Part shown: positions 7,149-14,721 of the stretch, piece after piece
How the letters are laid out: the number at the start of each line of letters is the position of its first letter
Numbering within the stretch: position 1 is the stretch's first letter
Source: Paenibacillus_E qinlingensis
GTDB lineage: Bacteria; Bacillota; Bacilli; Paenibacillales; NBRC-103111
Reading direction: 5' to 3'
DNA length: 64,000 bases
NCBI RefSeq assembly: GCF_028746185.1
Contig: NZ_JAQIVH010000056.1
Coordinates: 434,001 to 498,000 of the forward strand
Program-made: the position numbers and the translations under genes
Notes under the pieces: generated by a model
Databases searched by the model: none
What the model saw: only the letters and a program-made list of their open reading frames with translations
Told to the model about the DNA's origin: nothing

Positions 7149-9533
7149 TCACCTTGCCAATGCAGCTGTCCGCTGCGAATTTAGTTGCTGTTGTTTTTCC
7201 ATCAACTTGCTCTCTATCTGCCATCTATGAATGAGCTCCATGCGTTCCGTAAGATTGAATAGTCGTTCACGAAGCAGCGTAATCCCTTTACGCTCAACCC
7301 ATTGTCCCGTCGTTTCACCGAAATTCGCTTCTTCACGGTACCATTGAAAAAATGCGATTGCAAGATCTAACACGGTTTCCTCGTTGGATTCCATGCAGAA
7401 CAACTCAGCTTGTCGAAGCTTTGTACCTGCGCTGCCTCCAACGTAGATCTCCCAGCCGCCTGGGACACCTACAAGTCCTAAATCCTTAGTAAGCGTGCCG
7501 GCTCGGTGCAAAGGACTTGCAGAAACCGCAACAGTAACCCCTGTTGGCATTTGCATGCCATCCAATCGAAGTTCAAGCCCAATGCCCATGTTGATGGAAT
7601 CTTGAAGTCCACTTCGATCGTAATCTTTTCCTGCACATGTTGCAACCGATGTGATGATCCTACCGTAAGATGGAGCTGTCGAGGTCCGGTGGCCTAGCTC
7701 AGCACCGATGGCATTGACTTGCTCTTCAGCAATACCGAGGAGATCCAGATGTGCCCCTCCGGTTAGCTTCACTAACGGGATGTGATATTTATCGATCACA
7801 TCAGCAAGTAGCCTTAATTGCTCGGCGTTCGTGACGCCGCCATACATGCGCGGCGTGATGCCGTACGTGCCATCGGCGAGCAAGCTCGCAGCTGAATCCA
7901 GCGCCATGGATTCAGTACCCACTTTATCGGCAGCAGCACCACGTGCCTGGCCGAGATAGTACTGCACAGCAGGACGGCATATCGCGCATCCGTCCGCATT
8001 GCTCCAACCTAGCGCATGCCTAGCTTCATGCGCGGTCTCAAATCTAGCGCTGCGCACAGCGTCGCGCAGCTCGTCATGACTGTGCGATGTGCATCCGCAA
8101 ACCGTTTCTTTCGCCGCCGCCGGCGCATCCTGGCTCTGCAGCGCCAGCTGCAGCATCGCCGAAACGAGCGGCTTGCAGCCACCGCAGGTGCTCGATGCTC
8201 GCGTGCATGCGCGAACATCCTCGATAGTCGCGCATCCGTTGTCACGTACCGCATCGAGGATGCCGCCCTTGGTTACACCGTTGCAAGAGCACACGGTTGC
8301 CGTTAGTGCCAATGAAGCCGCATAGGCTTCATCTGCTCCGCCGCCTACTGCTGAAGCTTCTTCCAGCACGGACACATCCGCTTGTTGCTTAATATAGCCA
8401 AGCAATTTATTGCCCTCACTGCTGTCTCCGTAGAGAACGGCTCCAACGATTTTGTTATCACGTACAGCGATTTTCTTATACGTGTTTTTGACCCCATCTA
8501 TCACTTTCAATGACGTTGTAATTTCGGAATCACGAATTTCCCCTGCCGAAAACACTTCTACACCTGAAACTTTTAATTGGGAATACAGAATTGACCCTTG
8601 GTAACCTTCGGTTTTCATCCCGCATATTTGCTTAGCCAGTACTTTACCCTGCTCATAGAGAGGGGCTACCAGACCATAGACCATATTGCGATGCTCCGCA
8701 CATTCCCCGACTGCATACACACCTGGCACATTCGTTTCCATATAATCATTCACCATAATAGCGCGATTCGTCTCTATGCCACTGTCTGCCGCAAGCTTAA
8801 TATTCGGGCGTACACCGACAGCAATAACGATTAAATCTGCCTCCACTTTACTCCCATCTTTAAATAGAAGCCCTTCTACTCGTTTCTTACCAAGAATTTT
8901 CTCGGTCTGCTTCTCGAGTAGAAATTTCATCCCTTGCTTCTCTAGCTCTCTGCGCAGCATCCCTGCTGAAGTCGGACTCAACTGGCGCTCCATCAAATGA
9001 TGGTATATGTGGACGACATGAACATCCATCCCCAAATTAAGCAAGCCCCGAGCTGCTTCTAGACCAAGCAGACCACCGCCGATAACAACAGCCTTCTTAT
9101 ATTTTTTGGATGTTTCTACCATTTTATTGCAATCTTTAATATCACGGAATGCTGTCACACCCGGTTTATCTGCGCCAGGCAGCGGAAGCATGAATGGTAA
9201 CGAACCCGTGGCAAGAATCAATTGATCATAATCAACAGTCCGTCCTTTTTCACTCACGACTCTTCGTTTGGCCGTATCTATACTAATTACGGGATCCCCA
9301 GCGTAAAGTGTAATTCCTTTATCTTGATACCATTGCCAATCATTAATGGTAATATCATTCACCGTTGTACTTCCTTGAAGCACTTTTGACAACATAATCC
9401 GATTATAATTGGGATGCGGTTCACTACCGAAAATTGTGATTTCGAATCGATCTGGCGCAAGTGCGAGAATTTCTTCCACACAGCGAACGCCAGCCATTCC
9501 GTTTCCTATTAAAACAAGTTTTTGTTTCCCCAT
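7149..9533 (-). CDS. nasB: NasB-like nitrate reductase electron-transfer subunit (degenerate NirB paralogue)
   Basis: This 794-residue protein aligns end to end with the NirB encoded at 11145-13577. It keeps the FAD/NADH module (GNGMAG near residue 11; VVIGGGLLGLEAARGL) and two BFD-like 2Fe-2S segments (CSCNGV...CGGCKP; CGCTS...CAICRP). The C-terminal siroheme/4Fe-4S domain is degenerate: of four cysteine ligands only Cys633 remains, the others being Asp639, Ser673 and Arg677. It therefore cannot bind siroheme normally and most likely passes electrons from NADH to NasC, as B. subtilis NasB does. GGAGG lies 10 bases before the ATG. Bases about 7820-8330 are strikingly GC-rich compared with the rest of the gene. 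Confidence 0.88.
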   Translation of the reverse strand: MGKQKLVLIGNGMAGVRCVEEILALAPDRFEITIFGSEPHPNYNRIMLSKVLQGSTTVNDITINDWQWYQDKGITLYAGDPVISIDTAKRRVVSEKGRTVDYDQLILATGSLPFMLPLPGADKPGVTAFRDIKDCNKMVETSKKYKKAVVIGGGLLGLEAARGLLNLGMDVHVVHIYHHLMERQLSPTSAGMLRRELEKQGMKFLLEKQTEKILGKKRVEGLLFKDGSKVEADLIVIAVGVRPNIKLAADSGIETNRAIMVNDYMETNVPGVYAVGECAEHRNMVYGLVAPLYEQGKVLAKQICGMKTEGYQGSILYSQLKVSGVEVFSAGEIRDSEITTSLKVIDGVKNTYKKIAVRDNKIVGAVLYGDSSEGNKLLGYIKQQADVSVLEEASAVGGGADEAYAASLALTATVCSCNGVTKGGILDAVRDNGCATIEDVRACTRASSTCGGCKPLVSAMLQLALQSQDAPAAAKETVCGCTSHSHDELRDAVRSARFETAHEARHALGWSNADGCAICRPAVQYYLGQARGAAADKVGTESMALDSAASLLADGTYGITPRMYGGVTNAEQLRLLADVIDKYHIPLVKLTGGAHLDLLGIAEEQVNAIGAELGHRTSTAPSYGRIITSVATCAGKDYDRSGLQDSINMGIGLELRLDGMQMPTGVTVAVSASPLHRAGTLTKDLGLVGVPGGWEIYVGGSAGTKLRQAELFCMESNEETVLDLAIAFFQWYREEANFGETTGQWVERKGITLLRERLFNLTERMELIHRWQIESKLMEKQQQLNSQRTAALAR

Positions 9534-9596
9534 AGCCTAATGACCTCCACATTCCCATGCTGAAGTGCTCGTGTTCCTATCCCTAGATAAGCTGTA

Positions 9597-10775
9597 CTAC
9601 GATGCCAATGTACGTTGTTTGTTCAACACCATGCGTCTCGTTGCAAGATTCATCCAAAGACAAGCGCACGCGAATACCATAAGAAAGACAAATCCTAACG
9701 TATACGCACCTGATACATCTTTCACAATCCCTAGTACGATTGGTGGGAAAAATCCGCCTAATCCACCTGCTGCACCAACAATTCCGGTAACAGCACCCGT
9801 ATTACCCGAAGAAACTTCGGGAACCATTTTGAACACGGCACCATTCCCAATACCAAGCAAGGTAGCCGCAACTAGACAACAAATACTAAAAGAAGTAAAT
9901 TGATGCAGTGATGCTGATAATGCAATCGAAGTTATAATCATACCTGTAAACACCACGACAAGTACACTGCGTGATCCCATACGATCAGCCATATAGCCGC
10001 CTAGAGGACGGATGAGCGTTGCAATGACGACAAATCCTGCCGTTTTCAACCCTGCATCTGTGGCAGATAAATGAAACAGATCCTTGAGGAATGTTGGCAA
10101 ATAGGCACCAAATGCGACGAACCCACCGAAGGTTAGGAAATAAAAAAACGATAAATACCAGGTTGATTGATCCTTTAGGACAACCATCGATTGTTTGAAT
10201 GTCTTCTTTTGAGGGGGAGATGGTAAATCCTTCGTTCCAATCCAAAAGATTGCCGTCACCAGCACGATCATAATTGCGAGGCTCCAGAACACCCATTGGA
10301 ATCCGTATTGGTTAAAGACGAAGGGCAATGAAAAGCTCGCAGCCGCACCGCCTAAATTACCTAGGCCAGCTAAACCGAGTACCAATCCTTGTCGTTCAGG
10401 AGGAAACCACCTAGAAACGTAAGTAAGGGAAATGGCAAAGGTCGTCCCCGCCATCCCTATAAAAAGTGCACAAAGGAGCAACATCCAGTAAGAGTGCACA
10501 AATCCCGTAAGCAGAAGTGGAATCGTCAGAAAGAGCATGGTAATAGCGAATACACGTTTTCCACCGAAACGATCTGTATATATCCCCATTGGGATTCGCA
10601 TGATGGAGCCGAGCAGCACAGGCGTTGCGATCAACAAACTTTTTTGTATCGTACTTAACTGAAATAATTCTTGAATTTGTCCAGCAATCGGTGAAAAAAC
10701 GCCCCAGATCACAAAGGATGCCATCATGGCTAACGTGGATAATCCTAAAGCAACTGCTGATCCATTATGTCGCAT
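9597..10775 (-). CDS. nasA: MFS nitrate/nitrite transporter (NarK/NasA type)
   Basis: I start at the ATG at 10775, nine bases after AGGGGAG; the frame stays open upstream but there overlaps nirD and reads as non-protein-like sequence. The 392-residue protein has about 12 hydrophobic segments. It carries a nitrate-signature-like glycine motif (GLAGLGNLGG) and a second one (LGIGNGAVFKMVPE), both diagnostic of NarK/NasA porters, plus the MFS loop YTDRFGGKR. It should import nitrate (and perhaps export nitrite) at the cytoplasmic membrane. Its place between nirD and nasB, on the same strand with short gaps, makes it part of the nitrate-assimilation operon. Confidence 0.93.
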   Translation of the reverse strand: MRHNGSAVALGLSTLAMMASFVIWGVFSPIAGQIQELFQLSTIQKSLLIATPVLLGSIMRIPMGIYTDRFGGKRVFAITMLFLTIPLLLTGFVHSYWMLLLCALFIGMAGTTFAISLTYVSRWFPPERQGLVLGLAGLGNLGGAAASFSLPFVFNQYGFQWVFWSLAIMIVLVTAIFWIGTKDLPSPPQKKTFKQSMVVLKDQSTWYLSFFYFLTFGGFVAFGAYLPTFLKDLFHLSATDAGLKTAGFVVIATLIRPLGGYMADRMGSRSVLVVVFTGMIITSIALSASLHQFTSFSICCLVAATLLGIGNGAVFKMVPEVSSGNTGAVTGIVGAAGGLGGFFPPIVLGIVKDVSGAYTLGFVFLMVFACACLWMNLATRRMVLNKQRTLAS

Positions 10776-10794
10776 GATTCGGTACTCCCCTTTG

Positions 10795-11130
10795 CTAAGA
10801 TGCCAAGATACTTTCTTCTGAAATATGCAAATACATCTGTCCGCTTGCCTCTTCAATCTCAACCTCGAATTTGGCCACACAGCCATCATCCGGTGCCTGA
10901 ACAAGTCCGTTGTGTAAATCGATCTTCCAATCATGTAGTGGACAAAATACATGATGGTCACAAACAATCCCCTCGGAAAGCTTACCCGCTTTGTGCGGGC
11001 AGCGATTTTCAATAGCTTTGATGACTCCGTCTGAAAGTTTGAACACAGCAATTTCTAAGTCACCAATACGTACAACACGTGATCTTTTTACTGCAATTTC
11101 TGAAATATGGCCAATGTGTACCCTTTTCAT
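10795..11130 (-). CDS. nirD: Nitrite reductase small subunit (Rieske 2Fe-2S)
   Basis: This is a 111-residue protein if it starts at ATG 11130 (MKRVHIGHIS); two ATGs just upstream sit too close to the AAGGG ribosome binding site. A complete Rieske motif is visible, Cys44-Pro-His46 and Cys63-Pro-Leu-His66, so the 2Fe-2S cluster should be functional. It partners NirB in NADH-dependent reduction of nitrite to ammonium in the cytoplasm. It follows nirB after a 14-base gap and precedes the nitrate transporter. NasE is the B. subtilis equivalent. Confidence 0.93.
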   Translation of the reverse strand: MKRVHIGHISEIAVKRSRVVRIGDLEIAVFKLSDGVIKAIENRCPHKAGKLSEGIVCDHHVFCPLHDWKIDLHNGLVQAPDDGCVAKFEVEIEEASGQMYLHISEESILAS

Positions 11131-11144
11131 ATGCATCATCCCTT

Positions 11145-13577
11145 CTATTTCAAAATCGACGCTGCCGATTGTTCTTCAATGGGTGAAAATGTTTGGCGAA
11201 GTGCCTTTTCTTCAATAATCTCTTTCCATGGATCCTTCAGCAGTGATAATGCTTTGTTAATGCGGTCGTTGAAGGCAGCACGATCTTCGCTTGACGCCAA
11301 AGTTGTTTTAATTGTCTCTAGACCTACGCGCTCCAACCACTCCGATGTGCGCTCATTGTACTTCCCGGTTTCCCGATAGTATTGCAGGTAAGCGCCAGAC
11401 CATTCGAGCACTTCCTCTTCCGTCTTCACTTTGCACAAAAGATCAGTTCCACGCAGCTTCGTTCCTCCGTTACCACCAACATGGAGTTCCCAGCCGCCGT
11501 CTATGGCGACGACACCAAAATCTTTGATTGTCGCCTCCGCACAGTTACGCGGGCAACCCGAGACAGCCATTTTAACTTTAGCTGGCGTATACAGTCGTTC
11601 GAACTTCTTCTCAAGTTGAATGCCCATGCCGATCGCATCTTGCGTACCAAAGCGGCAGAACGTGGAGCCCACACAAGTTTTCACCGTACGAAGTGATTTC
11701 CCATACGCATACCCTGAAGGCATATCTAGATCCGCCCACATGCCAGGCAAGTCTTCCTTCTTCACACCGAGCAAATCGATTCGCTGTCCGCCTGTCACTT
11801 TCACAAGGGGAACTTCATATTTCTCTGCAATCTCTGCAATCTTCTTTAAGTCCTTCGGTGTTGTCACACCGCCGTACATACGCGGAACGACAGAGTACGT
11901 GCCATCTTTCTGAATGTTCGCATGATTCCGCTCGTTCACGAAACGAGACTCTCTTTCGTCTTCATGCTCTTCCGGCCACACCATACCCAAATAGTAATTC
12001 AATGCTGGACGGCACTTGGAGCACCCTTCTGTATTAGACCATTCAAGTACATTCATAACTTCTTTCGTAGTTGTAAGTTGCATGGTTCGGATCGCTTCAA
12101 CAACTTCGTCACGCCCAAGCGTTGTACAACCGCAAATACCTTCCTTAACGGTTTTCACACCATCAGCACCAAGGACATAAGTGAGCACATCGGCTACAAG
12201 CGGCTTACACCCTCCGCAAGAAGCGGAAGCTTTGGTACATGCTTTGATATCATTAACGCTGGAACAGCCTTTCTCTTGAATCGCTTGGACAATGTCCCCT
12301 TTGGAAACACCATTACAGCCACATACGATTTCATCTGCGCTCATGCCAGCAACTAAATCAACACCGGATTGCGTCTTCCCTCCACCATCGCCAAGCAGCA
12401 CCGTCTTTTCTTTGCCCGTTACATCCTCTCCATTGCGGATCATAGCGAATAGTCTCGAGCCATCGCTGATATCACCGAACAAGACGGCTCCGATCACTTT
12501 CCCATCGCGAATGACGACTTTCTTATAGATGCCATCAAAATCATCTTGTACCCGAACAGCACGCGTACCTGGTTTATCTGCATACTCACCTGCGGAGAAG
12601 ACATCAACCCCAGACACTTTAAGCTTCGTAGAAACGACCGATCCTTGGTAACCTTCCGTATTAACACCTGCTAAACGCTTCGCAAGAACAGCGCCTTGCT
12701 CATACAGTGGTGCCACGAGTCCGTATGCAACACCGCGATGTTCCGTACATTCACCAATGGAGTAGATATGCGGGACACTCGTTTCAAGGAAATCATTGAC
12801 GACAATGCCTCGATTAATCTCAATGCCACTGTTCTTCGCAAGAGCCATATTCGGTCTAATCCCAACGGCCATCACGATAAGATCAGCTTCTACCTCTGAA
12901 CCATCCGTAAATCGAAGTCCAGTTACCCGTTTCTTGCCTAAAATGGTTTCACTATTTTTCTTTAGCAGGAATTTCATCCCTTGTTGTTCTAATTCTTGTT
13001 GCAACATCGTGGATGCGGTTCTGTCGAGTTGAAGATTCATTAAGTATTCGTTGATATGAACGACGGAAACTTCCATATTCAGGTTCAGTAATCCACGTGC
13101 TGCTTCAAGTCCGAGTAGGCCGCCGCCGATAACTATTGCTTTTTTGTAATTCTTAGCAGTTTCCATCATCGTCTCGCAGTCCGCAATATCGCGGAAAGCA
13201 ATCACGCCTTCTTTGTCTGCACCTGGCAGTGGCAGCATGAACGGCAGTGATCCAGTTGCCAGAATCAATTCATCGTAGGGAACCGTGATTCCAAGATCTG
13301 TGCTAACAAGCTTGCGTTCCGTATCTATCTTGTTTACGGTATGACCCGTATGCAAGGTAATGTTGTTGTCCCTGTACCAAGACCAATCATTAATGACGAT
13401 ATCTTTCATATCCGCATCTCCAGCCAGTACAGAGGAGAGCAGAATACGGTTATAGTTTGGATGCGATTCTTTCCCAAAGATCGTGATTTCGTAGGAGTTA
13501 GGTGCAAGTTTTAGCAATTGCTCTATACAATTAACTCCAGCCATACCATTTCCAACTAAAACTATTTTTTTCTTCAT
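11145..13577 (-). CDS. nirB: NADH-dependent assimilatory nitrite reductase large subunit (NirB/NasD)
   Basis: This 810-residue cytoplasmic enzyme reduces nitrite to ammonium. The order is an FAD/NADH domain (GNGMAG at 9-14; VIGGGLLGLEAARG), BFD-like 2Fe-2S segments (CGCNGV...CGGCKP and CGCTT...CSKCRP), then a nitrite/sulfite-reductase ferredoxin-like half-domain and the siroheme/4Fe-4S site. All four cluster cysteines are present: Cys635-X5-Cys641 and Cys675-X3-Cys679. It is the first gene of the operon. Its ATG follows GGAG at 11 bases. The upstream region holds a perfect GlnR/TnrA-type box. Siroheme must come from a pathway encoded elsewhere, since no uroporphyrinogen-III methyltransferase gene (nasF) is here. 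Confidence 0.96.
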   Translation of the reverse strand: MKKKIVLVGNGMAGVNCIEQLLKLAPNSYEITIFGKESHPNYNRILLSSVLAGDADMKDIVINDWSWYRDNNITLHTGHTVNKIDTERKLVSTDLGITVPYDELILATGSLPFMLPLPGADKEGVIAFRDIADCETMMETAKNYKKAIVIGGGLLGLEAARGLLNLNMEVSVVHINEYLMNLQLDRTASTMLQQELEQQGMKFLLKKNSETILGKKRVTGLRFTDGSEVEADLIVMAVGIRPNMALAKNSGIEINRGIVVNDFLETSVPHIYSIGECTEHRGVAYGLVAPLYEQGAVLAKRLAGVNTEGYQGSVVSTKLKVSGVDVFSAGEYADKPGTRAVRVQDDFDGIYKKVVIRDGKVIGAVLFGDISDGSRLFAMIRNGEDVTGKEKTVLLGDGGGKTQSGVDLVAGMSADEIVCGCNGVSKGDIVQAIQEKGCSSVNDIKACTKASASCGGCKPLVADVLTYVLGADGVKTVKEGICGCTTLGRDEVVEAIRTMQLTTTKEVMNVLEWSNTEGCSKCRPALNYYLGMVWPEEHEDERESRFVNERNHANIQKDGTYSVVPRMYGGVTTPKDLKKIAEIAEKYEVPLVKVTGGQRIDLLGVKKEDLPGMWADLDMPSGYAYGKSLRTVKTCVGSTFCRFGTQDAIGMGIQLEKKFERLYTPAKVKMAVSGCPRNCAEATIKDFGVVAIDGGWELHVGGNGGTKLRGTDLLCKVKTEEEVLEWSGAYLQYYRETGKYNERTSEWLERVGLETIKTTLASSEDRAAFNDRINKALSLLKDPWKEIIEEKALRQTFSPIEEQSAASILK

Positions 13578-14184
13578 CCTATGTCACGCTCCTATTCAAA
13601 TTTAAGTAACATTTAGTGTGATGTTTCATATTTATTGTGTATTAAAAAGAGCAAACCTTATATTGTGTAAAATTACCTAACATTTGTTTCTTATTATCAA
13701 TATACGCTGTATCATCGTTTTTTTCAACAAAAATTTGCCAATTGATTGTAATAACGTACATGATTATTGTAAATTACGAACATTTAACTATAATTTAAGT
13801 GTAATTGTACGCTTTTTATATATTGTTTCCGCTTCCATTTACTAGCTTCCATTATTTTTACATCCATATTTTCACTTCTCACTTTCTAACATGTCATATT
13901 TACTAACAAAAATATGAATAACAAGATTCATTTCTACAGATTTTCCATATAACCCATGACAATCGCCACTTAACCTCGTTGATTTCTTACAAACGAATTA
14001 TAAAATATTCATATTGGCAATTTCATAAAACCACCGTTTTATGTCAGATATCGTAACGTACTCACCGAAAATATTTGAAATTATATGATAATTTATAAGA
14101 AAAGATTATTTGTCATCAGATTTACGTTAGTTTATATTACATATATACCTATTTTGAAATTTATGGAAAGAGGAGGAAAACTAT
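13578..14184. other. AT-rich divergent control region, nirB operon / acetyltransferase gene
   Basis: About 600 very AT-rich bases without an open frame of note separate the nitrite operon (minus) from the acetyltransferase gene (plus). It holds the TnrA/GlnR box at 13666-13682. A second element at 14042-14058, TGTCAGATATCGTAACG, fits the same TGTNA-N7-TNACA pattern except for its last base. The plus-strand gene has GAGGAGG before its ATG. I could not fix a -35/-10 pair with confidence. Confidence 0.55.
13666..13682. promoter_or_regulatory. GlnR/TnrA-type nitrogen control box
   Basis: TGTAAAATTACCTAACA matches the published GlnR/TnrA consensus TGTNA-N7-TNACA at every specified base. It lies about 90 bases upstream of nirB. 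On the minus strand a TATAAG hexamer begins within a few bases downstream of the box and no good -35 is seen, which would suit activator-dependent transcription. Whether TnrA activates or GlnR represses cannot be read from sequence. Confidence 0.75.
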
Positions 14185-14646
14185 ATGATCAAAACGCGGC
14201 GCTACTCCACGTTAGATACAGATGATTTATGGAGGATTCATTTATTAGTCATTTCCGAGGCACAAGTAGAACCTACTCATCAGCATTACCATGATATTTT
14301 GCATATACCTGAACAGTATTTGAAAGATGGAGGTGAATTTCTGGTAGGCACTGGAGCAGACGGTAATGTATTGGCCATGGGCGGCTTAAAGCTGCTGCAG
14401 GAAGGCAAAGCCGAAATTAAGCGGCTTCGTGTTCATCCTAGTCACCAGAAGAAGGGATATGGTCAGCAGATCCTATCGCAATTAGAAAAAAAAGCTAGAG
14501 AGCTCGGTATCAATCACCTCATTCTTGATACACTTTCCAATCAACTCGGCGCTCAAAAGTTATTCTCGAAAAATGGCTATCAACAAAAAGGTCCAGCTAC
14601 TGTAGATGGCTTCCACGTCTTTCTATATGAAAAAGTACTTCTGTAA
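14185..14646 (+). CDS. GNAT-family N-acetyltransferase
   Basis: This 153-residue protein carries the acetyl-CoA pyrophosphate-binding signature RVHPSHQKKGYGQQIL (motif A, Q-K-K-G-Y-G) after the beta4 strand KAEIKRL, and a final motif-B helix (GAQKLFSKNGYQQKG). It should transfer an acetyl group to a small molecule or protein amine in the cytoplasm; the acceptor is not predictable. The ATG follows GAGGAGG. It is monocistronic, with its own terminator at 14655-14700, and is divergent from the nitrite operon. Confidence 0.9.
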   Translation: MIKTRRYSTLDTDDLWRIHLLVISEAQVEPTHQHYHDILHIPEQYLKDGGEFLVGTGADGNVLAMGGLKLLQEGKAEIKRLRVHPSHQKKGYGQQILSQLEKKARELGINHLILDTLSNQLGAQKLFSKNGYQQKGPATVDGFHVFLYEKVLL

Positions 14647-14654
14647 GTAAACAA

Positions 14655-14700
14655 AAGAGGTTGACCCTTTGTCATTAAAGACAATGGGCCAACCTCTTCT
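14655..14700. terminator. Bidirectional terminator between acetyltransferase and alpha-galactosidase genes
   Basis: AGAGGTTG...CAACCTCT with additional inner pairing (CCC...GGG, TTGTC...GACAA) forms a long stem between two convergent genes. Flanking A- and T-rich ends serve both strands, although the T-run is short on each side. Confidence 0.8.
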
Positions 14701-14721
14701 ATGTTGTGTATCTTATATGTC

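Noticed and set aside
8016..8306. Overlapping plus-strand frames in the middle of nasB
   Set aside because: They are side effects of the GC-rich patch; the nasB frame carries the BFD cysteines.
10776..11051. Extra N-terminal 92 residues of the nitrate transporter frame
   Set aside because: They overlap nirD in another frame, and the AGGGGAG site sits before the internal ATG at 10775.
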